From contig NZ_JAGYPL010000003.1 of NCBI RefSeq assembly GCF_018343715.1, forward strand, positions 150,769 to 214,768: 64,000 nt of DNA, read 5' to 3'. Made by a program: the position numbers and the translations under genes. The stretch's first letter is position 1. Every line of letters begins with the position of its first letter. The stretch comes from Bacillus sp. FJAT-49711 (GTDB lineage Bacteria > Bacillota > Bacilli > Bacillales > Bacillaceae_C). The notes below the pieces were generated by a model that ran no database searches, had not been told where the DNA came from, and saw only the letters and a list, made by a program, of their open reading frames with translations. This document shows positions 43,755-51,762 of the stretch, piece after piece.

Positions 43755-43960
43755 CAAAAGGAATAACTATCGACATTTCGGGACCATACTAATTCACTTT
43801 CTTCTTTACCTTCTTTCGTGAGCTCAACTAGATCATAATATCAATATTTGTTCTATTATCATCAATATGCCGAAGATCGAATGCTTCTTGTTTCCCACTT
43901 CTATATACAGCAGCTGCTAACAAGTTCGTCTTTCTTAACTTTGATAATCATTTGTCGTCG
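43755..43960 (-). pseudogene. Remnant of a small unknown gene
   Basis: Two minus-strand frames read like one protein: KTNLLAAAVYRSGKQEAFDL, RHIDDNRTNIDI, then (after a frame change near the ATTATGATC at about 43838) DLVELTKEGKEESELVWSRN and VDSYSFWELMRIS. There is no start or ribosome site for the first part. I do not recognise the family. The rest of the 43575-43961 gap shows nothing. Confidence 0.45.
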
Positions 43961-43961
43961 A

Positions 43962-44897
43962 TTATCCCAATTTCACATAGTCAAAGGCCTTTAATATTTT
44001 ATATCTATTTATAGTAAGTATCCCCTGCCAATATCTTTTTGCGAGCGGAAAGTCTTCGGGATAACTTCCCCAATTCCATGGGATGTCCCAAATCCCTTCA
44101 TCCGAAAGCTCGTCCATAAAAAACTTCAAATTTTGCTCCACTAACCCACTATATTCCGCGTAAAGAGGATATTCTGGGCTATCAATAATATCTAATGGAA
44201 GAACCTTATAGCCCGCCGACCACTCATTAATATTACGATCAATGCATTTTTCTGCAAGTATCATAATCTTATCCGCAACTTCATCCAATTCATAGTCTAG
44301 CTTCTTATGAAATATCTCCTTATGACACTGGATAATTCTTAAAAACTGTTGATAATTATTGATTTCATGCCTGTCCATTTCTTCCGCATTCATTAAGCGA
44401 TTTACCGCTTTTTCTATCGAAGACCATCCAATCCGTGCAGCTTCATGATGATCGTTAGACCAGTGGATGAGAAACGCCGCCAATTCAACACCCGGATTAA
44501 ACATCCAATTGTCTTGTACCCCTTCACTCCAATGCCACCATGGAGCATGGGGATATTCGTTATTTTCCGGTAATGCCGATGGCCACATACCCGTTTCAAT
44601 ATTAGCAGTATTTATTAAATACTTAAGCAGCTTTTCAACTATTTCTTCATTTTCATTTGCGCCTATTTCCATTAAGATTTGACAAGCTGTCCATGTTGCC
44701 ATCGGAGAAGAAGACGGGAGCCAAAAATCAGGTTCAATCCCGTGACCAAACCCACCATCTTCATTTTGATAAGCAGCTAAATAACGAACAACATTGTCTC
44801 GTGAACCACCTTCAAATAAATATTCCCATCTTGCCGCTTCTAGAGGTCGTGCATTCCGTTTTATCCAAGCACTTGCTTTTTGAAATGTATAATTCAT
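43962..44897 (-). CDS. Hypothetical protein with terpene-cyclase-like (alpha/alpha toroid) repeats
   Basis: The 311-residue protein has repeats such as YLAAYQNEDGGFGHGIEPDF, in which Gln-x-x-Asp-Gly-Gly-Phe is the QW-type motif of prenyltransferase/squalene-cyclase-like toroids, and WPSALPENNEYPHAPWWHWS. Length is about half of a cyclase, and the DxDD motif is not seen, so it is probably not a cyclase. Function unknown. I take the ATG at 44897 with AAAGG upstream; a TTG three codons earlier is the alternative. Confidence 0.65.
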   Translation of the reverse strand: MNYTFQKASAWIKRNARPLEAARWEYLFEGGSRDNVVRYLAAYQNEDGGFGHGIEPDFWLPSSSPMATWTACQILMEIGANENEEIVEKLLKYLINTANIETGMWPSALPENNEYPHAPWWHWSEGVQDNWMFNPGVELAAFLIHWSNDHHEAARIGWSSIEKAVNRLMNAEEMDRHEINNYQQFLRIIQCHKEIFHKKLDYELDEVADKIMILAEKCIDRNINEWSAGYKVLPLDIIDSPEYPLYAEYSGLVEQNLKFFMDELSDEGIWDIPWNWGSYPEDFPLAKRYWQGILTINRYKILKAFDYVKLG

Positions 44898-45022
44898 TGA
44901 TCTCAACCTTTCGTTTTATTATGTATAATATTCCAGTAAAAGTATTGGAAATCCTTTGAGCTTCTGAACTTTACGTACAGGCTTTGTGATATACTATCAC
45001 TACCGCAAAAGGTGGTGAAAAA

Positions 45023-45283
45023 GTGGAAAAACCGGGAAGTCAAGAAATTTTAAATACGTTAAACCTTTATTCACTACATATGGATGAAAAATTGAAGAGT
45101 ATGGAAGACGGACTTAATGCCCGTATGGATAAAGCGAAAGTTAAATTTGAAGATCGATTTGATCGATTTGGAAAAAAGCTAGACGTTTTTCGCATTGATT
45201 TACAAGAGACTTAAGAGACAGTGGATTTCCTAGCAAGAAAAAATGTACATCATGAACGAAAACTACGAAATATTACTACTTAA
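45023..45283 (+). pseudogene. Small coiled-coil protein gene with in-frame stop
   Basis: The frame encodes MEKPGSQEILNTLNLYSLHM through KLDVFRIDLQET, then TAA, then continues in the same frame ETVDFLARKNVHHERKLRNI to a second stop at 45283. In related Bacillus proteins this junction reads LQETQETVDFL, so the TAA looks like a CAA-to-TAA change. AAAGGTGG precedes the GTG start. The truncated 63-residue product may still be made. Confidence 0.6.
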
Positions 45284-45422
45284 CCCTCTATAGCAACCTC
45301 TAGATCATTTTTTTCACATTAATAGACTGAAAAGTAAGCTGTCATCAATTGGACTCAAAGTCATTATAGAAATTTGTTACAGTATGAGTAAAAGATAAAG
45401 TAGAATCAGGGGGGCAAACACC

Positions 45423-45977
45423 ATGATTAGACAAGCGCAAAAACAAGACTTTCAAGAGGCGGCTCTCCTCATTTATGATGCAATTCATGATATAGCTGAT
45501 GCATTGACTGCAGAATATGAAAAGGAGAAGGTCCTTGAGCAGTTAGGCAACTATTTTTGCCAGGAGAAAAATCGATTAAGTTATCAAAATTGCTTAGTTA
45601 AAACGGTTGACGATGTTCCTGTTGGCATTATTGTCGCCTATCATGGAAAGGATGCGCATGAACTTGATGAGCCTATCCGCACCCATGTGAAAGCAAAAAC
45701 AAACGAGAAACCATTCTTCGACCAAGAGGCTGATGACGCGGATTTCTATATAGATACATTAAGTGTGAATCCAAAGTTTGGCGGGCAAGGATATGGAACA
45801 GAATTAATCCAATCACTCCTTACATACGTGAAAGAACAAGGCTGTACGACCGTTTCATTAAATGTAGAAGAATCGAATCATAAAGCCCGTCTACTGTATG
45901 AACGGCTAGGATTCTCCTATAAAAAAGCAATTGTTATTAATCATCATATATACCATTATTTAGTAAAAGAAATATAA
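45423..45977 (+). CDS. GNAT-family acetyltransferase
   Basis: This 184-residue enzyme shows IDTLSVNPKFGGQGYGTELI (acetyl-CoA loop GGQGYG) and NVEESNHKARLLYERLGFSY. The N-terminal part, MIRQAQKQDFQEAALLIYDA, is the typical first strand/helix. Acceptor unknown. It has AGGGGGG-type sequence before the ATG. Confidence 0.82.
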   Translation: MIRQAQKQDFQEAALLIYDAIHDIADALTAEYEKEKVLEQLGNYFCQEKNRLSYQNCLVKTVDDVPVGIIVAYHGKDAHELDEPIRTHVKAKTNEKPFFDQEADDADFYIDTLSVNPKFGGQGYGTELIQSLLTYVKEQGCTTVSLNVEESNHKARLLYERLGFSYKKAIVINHHIYHYLVKEI

Positions 45978-46094
45978 TAGGGACTGCATAAGCAATCCCC
46001 ATATTTAAAACTCTACTGGGGTATAAGCATTCGTATTCCATTCTTGATTGTGTTAGACGCTTCAAGGTCTTTATGAAATTTGTCAGAACATAAA

Positions 46095-47171
46095 CTAGAA
46101 GTTATTCTTAACTCTGAAAGCTTCATTTATTAATTGTGTCATCAATTGTTCCACTGTTTGATTTTTGGCGAGTCTTGGACTTTGACCAGACCATAATGAC
46201 ATGTATTCTCGATTATTTTGTGTTGAAGCAGCTTTTCTAATATCTCGGGTTAATGTATTTTGTATTGGAAAATCCGGAAAAGATGCTTCATGTTCTTGCA
46301 TATCCTCGGTAAATTTATTATTAATACCTCTCGCCCATTTACCGGAGAATGCACGAGTCAGTACAGTTTGTTCTTCAGTAGAGCTAAGAATCGCTTCTTT
46401 ATGAATTTCATGAGCTCCACTTTCCACACAAGTTAAAAATGCGGTCCCCATTTGTACTCCTTTAGTACCTAAGCAGAATGCGGCCATCAATCCTCTGCCG
46501 TCCATAATGCCTCCTGCAGCAATGACAGGAAGCCTAATATTATCAACGACTTGCGGAATGAGGGACATTAAGCCGACTAAGCTTTCCTTCTCTTCATTCA
46601 TGAATGTTCCCCGGTGTCCGCCAGCCTCACTTCCCTGAACAACTACTATGTCCATCCCTGCTTTTTCATTTTCAATTGCTTCCTTAACAGTTGTCGCAGT
46701 TCCGATAACGATAATGTTATGTTGTTTTAGCCTATCAATAATTTCTTTACTTGGTAATCCAAATGTAAAAGAACACACCGGGACTTTTTCATCGATAACG
46801 ACATCAACTTGTTCATTGAATATTTCTATTAGACTCTCATACGTAATAGCAGCAGTATGATCAGCTTCAACTTTTAACTTTTTACGAATGGGCTGTAATG
46901 CATTATTAGCCCTTTGAATTTTATCTTCTGAAAGTTGAAAGGTAGTTGGGACAAATAAATTGATTCCAAAATGGCTGGATGTCCATGCCTTTACTTCCCT
47001 AATCTGTTCACGTGTTTGAGCGGGATTCAAATACCCTGCCCCAATCATTCCAAGCCCTCCATGATTGGAAACGGAAGACACTAATTTTGGTGTTGATATT
47101 CCACCGGCCATAGGAGCTTGGATGATTGGGTAATCAATATGCAAAAGTTCCGTAACATCATTATTAAACAT
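46095..47171 (-). CDS. Nitronate monooxygenase-like FMN enzyme
   Basis: A 358-residue TIM-barrel flavoprotein of the NMO/2-nitropropane dioxygenase family: DYPIIQAPMAGGISTPKLVS, VVVQGSEAGGHRGTF (the catalytic/flavin His region), VIAAGGIMDGRGLMAAFCLG and GTAFLTCVES. The enzyme oxidises alkyl nitronates such as propionate 3-nitronate. I chose the ATG at 47171, which has AAAGGAGG upstream. Monocistronic. Confidence 0.87.
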   Translation of the reverse strand: MFNNDVTELLHIDYPIIQAPMAGGISTPKLVSSVSNHGGLGMIGAGYLNPAQTREQIREVKAWTSSHFGINLFVPTTFQLSEDKIQRANNALQPIRKKLKVEADHTAAITYESLIEIFNEQVDVVIDEKVPVCSFTFGLPSKEIIDRLKQHNIIVIGTATTVKEAIENEKAGMDIVVVQGSEAGGHRGTFMNEEKESLVGLMSLIPQVVDNIRLPVIAAGGIMDGRGLMAAFCLGTKGVQMGTAFLTCVESGAHEIHKEAILSSTEEQTVLTRAFSGKWARGINNKFTEDMQEHEASFPDFPIQNTLTRDIRKAASTQNNREYMSLWSGQSPRLAKNQTVEQLMTQLINEAFRVKNNF

Positions 47172-47335
47172 GTTTACCTCCTTTAATGCGAGCAACTAAG
47201 TGGCTCCACAACATCACCAAAGAATTTCCCAAGCAAAAATTATGTACATTCTCCACATTGAATTGCTGTTTTTATATATAACTACGCCAGAAATGACCTT
47301 ATATCCTTTTTTCATCATCCATATAAATAAAAGCG

Positions 47336-47366
47336 ACCCATAATTTAAAAGCCTAAATTATGGGCG
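47336..47366 (-). terminator. Terminator of the SAM-riboswitch gene
   Basis: CCCATAATTT and AAATTATGGG form a perfect stem 30 bases past the stop of the small gene. Confidence 0.65.
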
Positions 47367-47396
47367 GTTTGAAGAACATGCTTTATTCTATCCTAT

Positions 47397-47588
47397 CTAT
47401 GTCTTATTTTTCTTTATTGCTTTAACCCCATTTTGATCCAGGAATGGTTTTATAAATTTCTGGTAACGCTCCTTCTTAAACGATTCTAATTCTTCTGGAG
47501 ACATTGCTTTAATCACCTCTGTAATTTTTGGCTTTTCTCTTTCCTTTTGTGACAACCTTTTTACATTTTCACTGTTGTTAGATCCCAT
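47397..47588 (-). CDS. Hypothetical 63-residue protein under a SAM riboswitch
   Basis: The product starts MGSNNSENVKRLSQKEREKP and continues KITEVIKAMSPEELESFKKE to a Lys-rich end. It is hydrophilic and helical, with no membrane segment and no cysteine or methionine enrichment. I do not recognise a family. GGGAGGAGG lies upstream of the ATG at 47588. The SAM riboswitch and hairpin directly upstream imply expression when S-adenosylmethionine is low, linking it to methionine or sulfur metabolism. The open frame continues through the riboswitch but this is not coding. Confidence 0.65.
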   Translation of the reverse strand: MGSNNSENVKRLSQKEREKPKITEVIKAMSPEELESFKKERYQKFIKPFLDQNGVKAIKKNKT

Positions 47589-47612
47589 TACTGTCCTCCT
47601 CCCGGAATTGAA

Positions 47613-47645
47613 TAAACCCTTTTGCAGTGGATACAAAAGGGTTCT
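47613..47645 (-). terminator. Expression-platform hairpin of the SAM riboswitch
   Basis: AACCCTTTTG and CAAAAGGGTT form a perfect 10-bp stem on the minus strand, followed by a short T-rich stretch (TTTATT). Lying between aptamer and gene, it is the likely terminator. Confidence 0.6.
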
Positions 47646-47654
47646 AAACTCCGT

Positions 47655-47756
47655 TTTATCATCCAAAGCCATTGCTTTGCTGGTATTAGCACCTTACTTT
47701 TTCAAGCAGGTTGCTGTGGCGTCCACGAGCCAGATCTCTTAGCCACTCTAGATAAC
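47655..47756 (-). promoter_or_regulatory. SAM riboswitch (S-box, SAM-I)
   Basis: On the minus strand the conserved blocks appear in order: TTATCTAGAGTGGCTAAGAG, GGACGCCACAGCAACC, AAGGTGCTAATACCAGCA, and GGATGATAA closing the P1 helix (TTATC with GATAA). This matches the S-box consensus (GAGxGG, GCAACC, GGTGCTAATTCC, GATGA), although the GGGACTGGCCC arm is diverged. Confidence 0.88.
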
Positions 47757-48149
47757 TATTTAATTATTTTTATTTTATGCTGATTTTACATTTTTTTCAA
47801 TATTTATATATACTCTTTTTACTATTTCTATACCTTTAATAAAGGCTGATAAAAATTCACATATTCCTGCAACATCTTTTACTCTGCCTTCTTATCAGTA
47901 GTTGCTTAGTGAATTGAAGAATGAATGCATATTTCGAACCGCATCGTTAACTGGAAGATTCGATTCATTTTGATGTGGCCTTGAAGATACAGCGCCGCTT
48001 CCTGGTCCGGCACATTCATCGACCGAGGCCTTCATAAACAAGCCAATTCATTATATTTCACGTTGTCATTCCTCTGGTTTTAACTAAACCTTAAAAAGTA
48101 AAATCATTATATTAAGATTTCATAAAATAAAGATTTACATCGTTACTAT
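47757..48149. other. Intergenic region, possible micro-ORF
   Basis: Mostly AT-rich DNA with the promoter side of the riboswitch. A minus frame at 47895-48035 (46 codons) has a biased composition and is listed separately. Confidence 0.4.
47895..48035 (-). CDS. Possible 46-residue protein
   Basis: The frame starts MKASVDECAGPGSGAVSSRP and ends NDAVRNMHSFFNSLSNY. The composition looks protein-like, but no ribosome site precedes the ATG, so it may be a remnant or chance. Confidence 0.2.
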   Translation of the reverse strand: MKASVDECAGPGSGAVSSRPHQNESNLPVNDAVRNMHSFFNSLSNY

Positions 48150-48371
48150 TCATTCTTCCTTTTGCATTGATTCCTGATTCTTCCTTTTTACCTCTTCAAT
48201 ATTAGTGTCACTATAGATCCACGTCCCGTGTCCTCCAGTTGTTTTCGCCAGTAATTCTTTTACTTCATTATAGGATAGCCCAGATCGTTCATTCGCCCTT
48301 TTTATCGCATCAATGTTTGTTCCTGAAACAGTAAAAGTATCTTGATGCACGGTTTTGTTGTTTTCCTTCAT
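48150..48371 (-). CDS. Hypothetical small protein, gamma-SASP-like motif
   Basis: A 73-residue hydrophilic protein, MKENNKTVHQDTFTVSGTNI, then HGTWIYSDTNIEEVKRKNQE. Its ends contain two similar GTNIDAIKRANE/DTNIEEVKRKNQ segments, reminiscent of the T/S-x-T-x-V-x-x-V-K-x-Q-N-x repeats of gamma-type small acid-soluble spore proteins, but it is not a typical SspE. GAGGGGC precedes the ATG. Function unknown. Confidence 0.6.
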   Translation of the reverse strand: MKENNKTVHQDTFTVSGTNIDAIKRANERSGLSYNEVKELLAKTTGGHGTWIYSDTNIEEVKRKNQESMQKEE

Positions 48372-48455
48372 TAAAAGACAGCCCCTCTGTGTTGTTTGAG
48401 GATATTTTCTCCCATATAATAAAATTTAGTCTATACGTTTTTGGAGGTGCAAACA

Positions 48456-49103
48456 TTGGGGAAAAAAGTGTTAATCACGGGTTTTGATCCTTTTGGTGGT
48501 GAAAAAGTAAATCCTGCCCTTGAAGCAGTTAAACAATTAGATGGTATGGTCATGGATGATATTGAAATCGTGGCACAGGAAGTTCCAACTATTTTTCACG
48601 AATCCATCAAAGTCGTCATAAATGCAATCGAACTGTACAAACCAGATGTCATTATTTGTATCGGACAGGCTGGTGGTCGAACTCAAGTGACTCCTGAGCG
48701 AGTCGCCATTAATATCGATGATGCACGGATACCTGATAATCAAGGCAACCAGCCCATCGATGAACCTATTTACGAGGATGGCCCCGTCGCATATTGGACG
48801 ACATTACCAGTAAAGCTTATGGTTCATGAAATGAAAAAAGCCGCCATTCCCGCATCAGTTTCTAATTCAGCAGGAACATTCGTATGCAATCATCTTTTTT
48901 ATGGAACCATGCATTATATAGAAAAAAATGCACCACATATTCGAGGTGGATTTATCCATATTCCGTTCATACCAGAACAAACAACTAAAACGAATGCTCC
49001 AAGTTTAAGCTTAGACGAAATTGTGAATGGAATTAGAATAGCTGCCGTGGTGGCGGCGAATGAAAAAGAGGATATTCGTGAAATTGGTGGGACGACACAC
49101 TAG
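48456..49103 (+). CDS. pcp: Pyrrolidone-carboxylate peptidase
   Basis: The 215-residue cysteine peptidase (C15) removes N-terminal pyroglutamate. ITGFDPFGGEKVNPALEAV opens it, GQAGGRTQVTPERVAIN carries the catalytic Glu, SNSAGTFVCNHLFYGTMHY the catalytic Cys, and GGFIHIPFIPEQ the catalytic His. Length equals B. subtilis Pcp. TTG at 48456 is chosen because GGAGGTG is six bases upstream. Confidence 0.93.
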   Translation: MGKKVLITGFDPFGGEKVNPALEAVKQLDGMVMDDIEIVAQEVPTIFHESIKVVINAIELYKPDVIICIGQAGGRTQVTPERVAINIDDARIPDNQGNQPIDEPIYEDGPVAYWTTLPVKLMVHEMKKAAIPASVSNSAGTFVCNHLFYGTMHYIEKNAPHIRGGFIHIPFIPEQTTKTNAPSLSLDEIVNGIRIAAVVAANEKEDIREIGGTTH

Positions 49104-49111
49104 AAACAGAT

Positions 49112-49147
49112 GAGGTTCTTCATATTGCGAAGAACCCTCTTTTTTTA
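49112..49147 (+). terminator. Terminator of pcp
   Basis: GAGGTTCTTC and GAAGAACCCTC pair (one bulge), followed by seven T. Confidence 0.85.
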
Positions 49148-49356
49148 TGCTCATTGAATCATTATTTCGAATAAACAAGATCACGGGCAGCTTAAATGTT
49201 TCAATCGAACAAACATTCGCTTTTCTATGACCATTGGCTCTTAAAAAAACCATTTGAAAAAATCATCACTTTTCCTTAGTATGTGGGCTCTATGATTAAT
49301 TCAAAACCCAAAAGCATATTTCCCTACACACCGCAATTCTTTTAGATCATGATTTT

Positions 49357-49700
49357 TCAGTACATTTCCTGCCAACTTCCCCAGCCGATGGAGAAACCGT
49401 CCACATCAACTAAGTATCTTGCAATTTCTGTTGCCAACGGCATTCTAAGTAAGTAAGAACTGATTGCATTTGATTTTTTTCTACATTCCACTTCATCTCC
49501 GTCAGTATTCGTAAAAATTCAATATAATGGCTATAACAAGGACATTTTCCGAAATCGAATCCTTCATAAACCACAACACTTTAATTTTAAACTTTGGACG
49601 TTCCTTTATAAACAGTCTAATGACTCCTTCGTCTTCTTCAGGAGAATTCATCTTTTAAATGATTCTTCATTTTCATAAGAAAATCTGAAGGCAGATTCAT
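49357..49700 (-). pseudogene. Decayed gene remnant
   Basis: Protein-like segments occur in all three minus frames: MNLPSDFLMKMKNHLKDEFS, VVYEGFDFGKCPCYSHYIEF with LRILTEMKWNVEKNQM, and PLATEIARYLVDVDGFSIGW with GSWQEMY. Stops and frame changes separate them, so the stretch looks like one gene broken several times. Family not recognised. The rest of the 49148-49800 gap shows nothing. Confidence 0.4.
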
Positions 49701-49800
49701 TGCGCCTTCACCTCAAATACAAATTTCCACATAAAAAAATACCACATCGCCTCAAAAGTATGCTATGCTATTTTTAATAAAATACAAAATGTTCTTGGAG

Positions 49801-49850
49801 GAGTCTGTCACCAAGGGATATCTATGTCCTTTGGTTGACGGGCTCTTTTT
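49801..49850 (+). terminator. Terminator in the leader of the antiporter gene
   Basis: GAGTCTGTCA-CCAAGGGA pairs with TCCTTTGG-TTGACGGGCTC to form a long stem, followed by TTTTTG. It is 31 bases before the antiporter start and may act as an attenuator. Confidence 0.65.
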
Positions 49851-49880
49851 GTATTTAAAAATTCGAAAGGTGGAAAATTA

Positions 49881-51032
49881 GTGATTTTAATACTTCAACT
49901 AGCCATTATTTTGGCGGCTTCTAAAATAGCTGGGAGCATCAGTGTAAGACTTGGACAACCCGCTGTTTTGGGAAAGCTCCTTATTGGAATTGTGTTAGGT
50001 CCTTCTGTATTAGGTTTGGTTAATAATACAGATACATTACAGGCACTCAGCCAAATTGGTGTTATTCTGCTTATGTTTATCGCTGGCCTAGAAACAGATA
50101 TTGATGAATTTAAAAGGACGGGTAAAGCCGCTACGTTTGTAGGTTTCGGCGGTATTATCGCACCTCTTGTACTTGGATATGCAGCAGGGATCGTTTTAGG
50201 TCTTTCTATATTCGAAGCAATATTTTTAGGTCTCCTACTATCAGCAACAAGTGTTAGCATTTCGGTGCAAGCACTTAAGGAGATGAATAAATTAAAAAGC
50301 CGTGAAGGTACAACCATTTTAGGTGCGGCTGTAATCGATGATGTAGTTGTCATTATAGCGCTCGCCTTTCTAATGAGTTTTGCTGGCGGTGATGTAAATT
50401 TATCAATGGTCATTTTGAAAAAAGTACTTTTCTTTACAGGTGCCATTCTCGTAGGATGGAAAGTCGTCCCTTGGTTCTTGAATAAATTTACAAAACTGAA
50501 GGTTACCGAAACAGTGATTTCCTCTGCCCTCATCATCTGTTTTGTTTTCGCCTATTTTGCGGAATATACTGGTGTCGCAGCTATTATTGGAGCGTATATC
50601 GCAGGAGTAGCGATAAGTGTTACACGTTTTAAGCATGAGATTTTTGAGAAAGTAGAGACCATTAGTTACTCGATTTTTGTGCCTGTCTTTTTCACATCTA
50701 TTGGTGTTATGGCGCAATTTAATGGCATCGCTCAAAACTTAGGACTAATTGTTGCTCTGAGTATTTTAGCGATTGTGACAAAACTAGTAGGTGCTGCGGT
50801 CGGTGCAAAGCTGTCAGGATTTGGCTGGAGGAGCTCGCTCGGAATCGGTTCTGCGATGATTTCACGTGGTGAGGTCGCCTTAATTTTGGCGGCAATTGGC
50901 CTTGAATCCATGTTGTTGACAGAGGAAATGTTTGCTGTTCTCGTTGTTGTCATTTTAATAACAACAATCGTAACTCCTCCAATGATGAAAGTGATTTTTA
51001 AGAGTAATGATGTTAGACTTAAGGAAGAGTAA
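49881..51032 (+). CDS. Monovalent cation:proton antiporter (CPA2 family)
   Basis: A 383-residue membrane protein with about 12 helices: GQPAVLGKLLIGIVLGPSVL, MFIAGLETDIDEFKRTGKAA, LLSATSVSISVQALKEMNKL, GAAVIDDVVVIIALAF (the paired Asp ion site), and SRGEVALILAAIGLES. It belongs to the KefB/NapA/GerN-like CPA2 group that exchanges K+ or Na+ for H+. No regulatory TrkA-N domain is attached. GTG start with AAAGGTGG upstream. The HAD phosphatase gene follows 26 bases later. Confidence 0.85.
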   Translation: MILILQLAIILAASKIAGSISVRLGQPAVLGKLLIGIVLGPSVLGLVNNTDTLQALSQIGVILLMFIAGLETDIDEFKRTGKAATFVGFGGIIAPLVLGYAAGIVLGLSIFEAIFLGLLLSATSVSISVQALKEMNKLKSREGTTILGAAVIDDVVVIIALAFLMSFAGGDVNLSMVILKKVLFFTGAILVGWKVVPWFLNKFTKLKVTETVISSALIICFVFAYFAEYTGVAAIIGAYIAGVAISVTRFKHEIFEKVETISYSIFVPVFFTSIGVMAQFNGIAQNLGLIVALSILAIVTKLVGAAVGAKLSGFGWRSSLGIGSAMISRGEVALILAAIGLESMLLTEEMFAVLVVVILITTIVTPPMMKVIFKSNDVRLKEE

Positions 51033-51058
51033 ATATTCATTAGTAAAGGAGAAATAAA

Positions 51059-51739
51059 TTGATTAAAGCCGTTATTTTCGATTTTGATGGAACGATTATT
51101 GATACCGAAACCCCCTGGTTTGAAATTTATCGTAATGCATTAAAAGAAGATCATAATTTCGATTTAACCCTCGAAGAGTTCGTAAAAATTGTGGGAACGA
51201 CGAATGACACTTTATTTGATTTCATTGATGAATCGCTCGCAAGTCCAATGGATCGTAATTTGTTTAAAGAAAAAACTCGCTCTCATTATGCAAAAATAAA
51301 AAATGAACTCCCATTAAGAGATGGATTTTTAGATATTTTACAGCAAATAAAGGATAATGGCCTTCAACTTGCCATCGCAAGCAGCTCACATCGTGAATGG
51401 ATTGTGGGATTTCTTGATAAATACGAGTTGACTGATTATTTTCCAATCATTTGTTCCGCTGAGGATGTCGAAGAAGTAAAACCGAATCCAGCTTTATATA
51501 TAAAAGCACTTGAAGCACTAGGGGTAAAACCGGATGAAGCGATGGCGGTTGAAGATTCCGTAAACGGCTCTTTAGCAGCCATTCAAGCAGGCATCAACTG
51601 TCTCATTATCCCAAATGACGTCACAAAGTCCTTAACTTTCCACGAAAATGCAAAACTGATTCAGTCTTATTCAGAATTTGATTGTGATTTATTTTTAAAT
51701 AAAAACACCTGGATATCAAAACTAATGGAGCAATCATAA
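51059..51739 (+). CDS. HAD-family phosphatase (YhcW-like)
   Basis: The 226-residue enzyme has the four HAD motifs: FDFDGTIIDTE (nucleophile Asp), AIASSSHREW, KPNPALYIKAL and AVEDSVNGSLAA. A helical cap lies between motif I and II, as in beta-phosphoglucomutase-like members; B. subtilis YhcW is closest. Substrate unknown. TTG start with AAAGGAG. It is close behind the antiporter gene on the same strand. Confidence 0.85.
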   Translation: MIKAVIFDFDGTIIDTETPWFEIYRNALKEDHNFDLTLEEFVKIVGTTNDTLFDFIDESLASPMDRNLFKEKTRSHYAKIKNELPLRDGFLDILQQIKDNGLQLAIASSSHREWIVGFLDKYELTDYFPIICSAEDVEEVKPNPALYIKALEALGVKPDEAMAVEDSVNGSLAAIQAGINCLIIPNDVTKSLTFHENAKLIQSYSEFDCDLFLNKNTWISKLMEQS

Positions 51740-51754
51740 TCGATTGCTCCTTTT
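51727..51754 (+). terminator. Terminator of the HAD gene
   Basis: GGAGCAATC and GATTGCTCC pair over the stop codon, followed by TTTTG. Confidence 0.7.
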
Positions 51755-51762
51755 GACTATGG

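Noticed and set aside
49801-49850. Fluoride or c-di-AMP riboswitch upstream of the antiporter
   Set aside because: The conserved aptamer bases of these classes are absent; only a simple terminator hairpin is seen.
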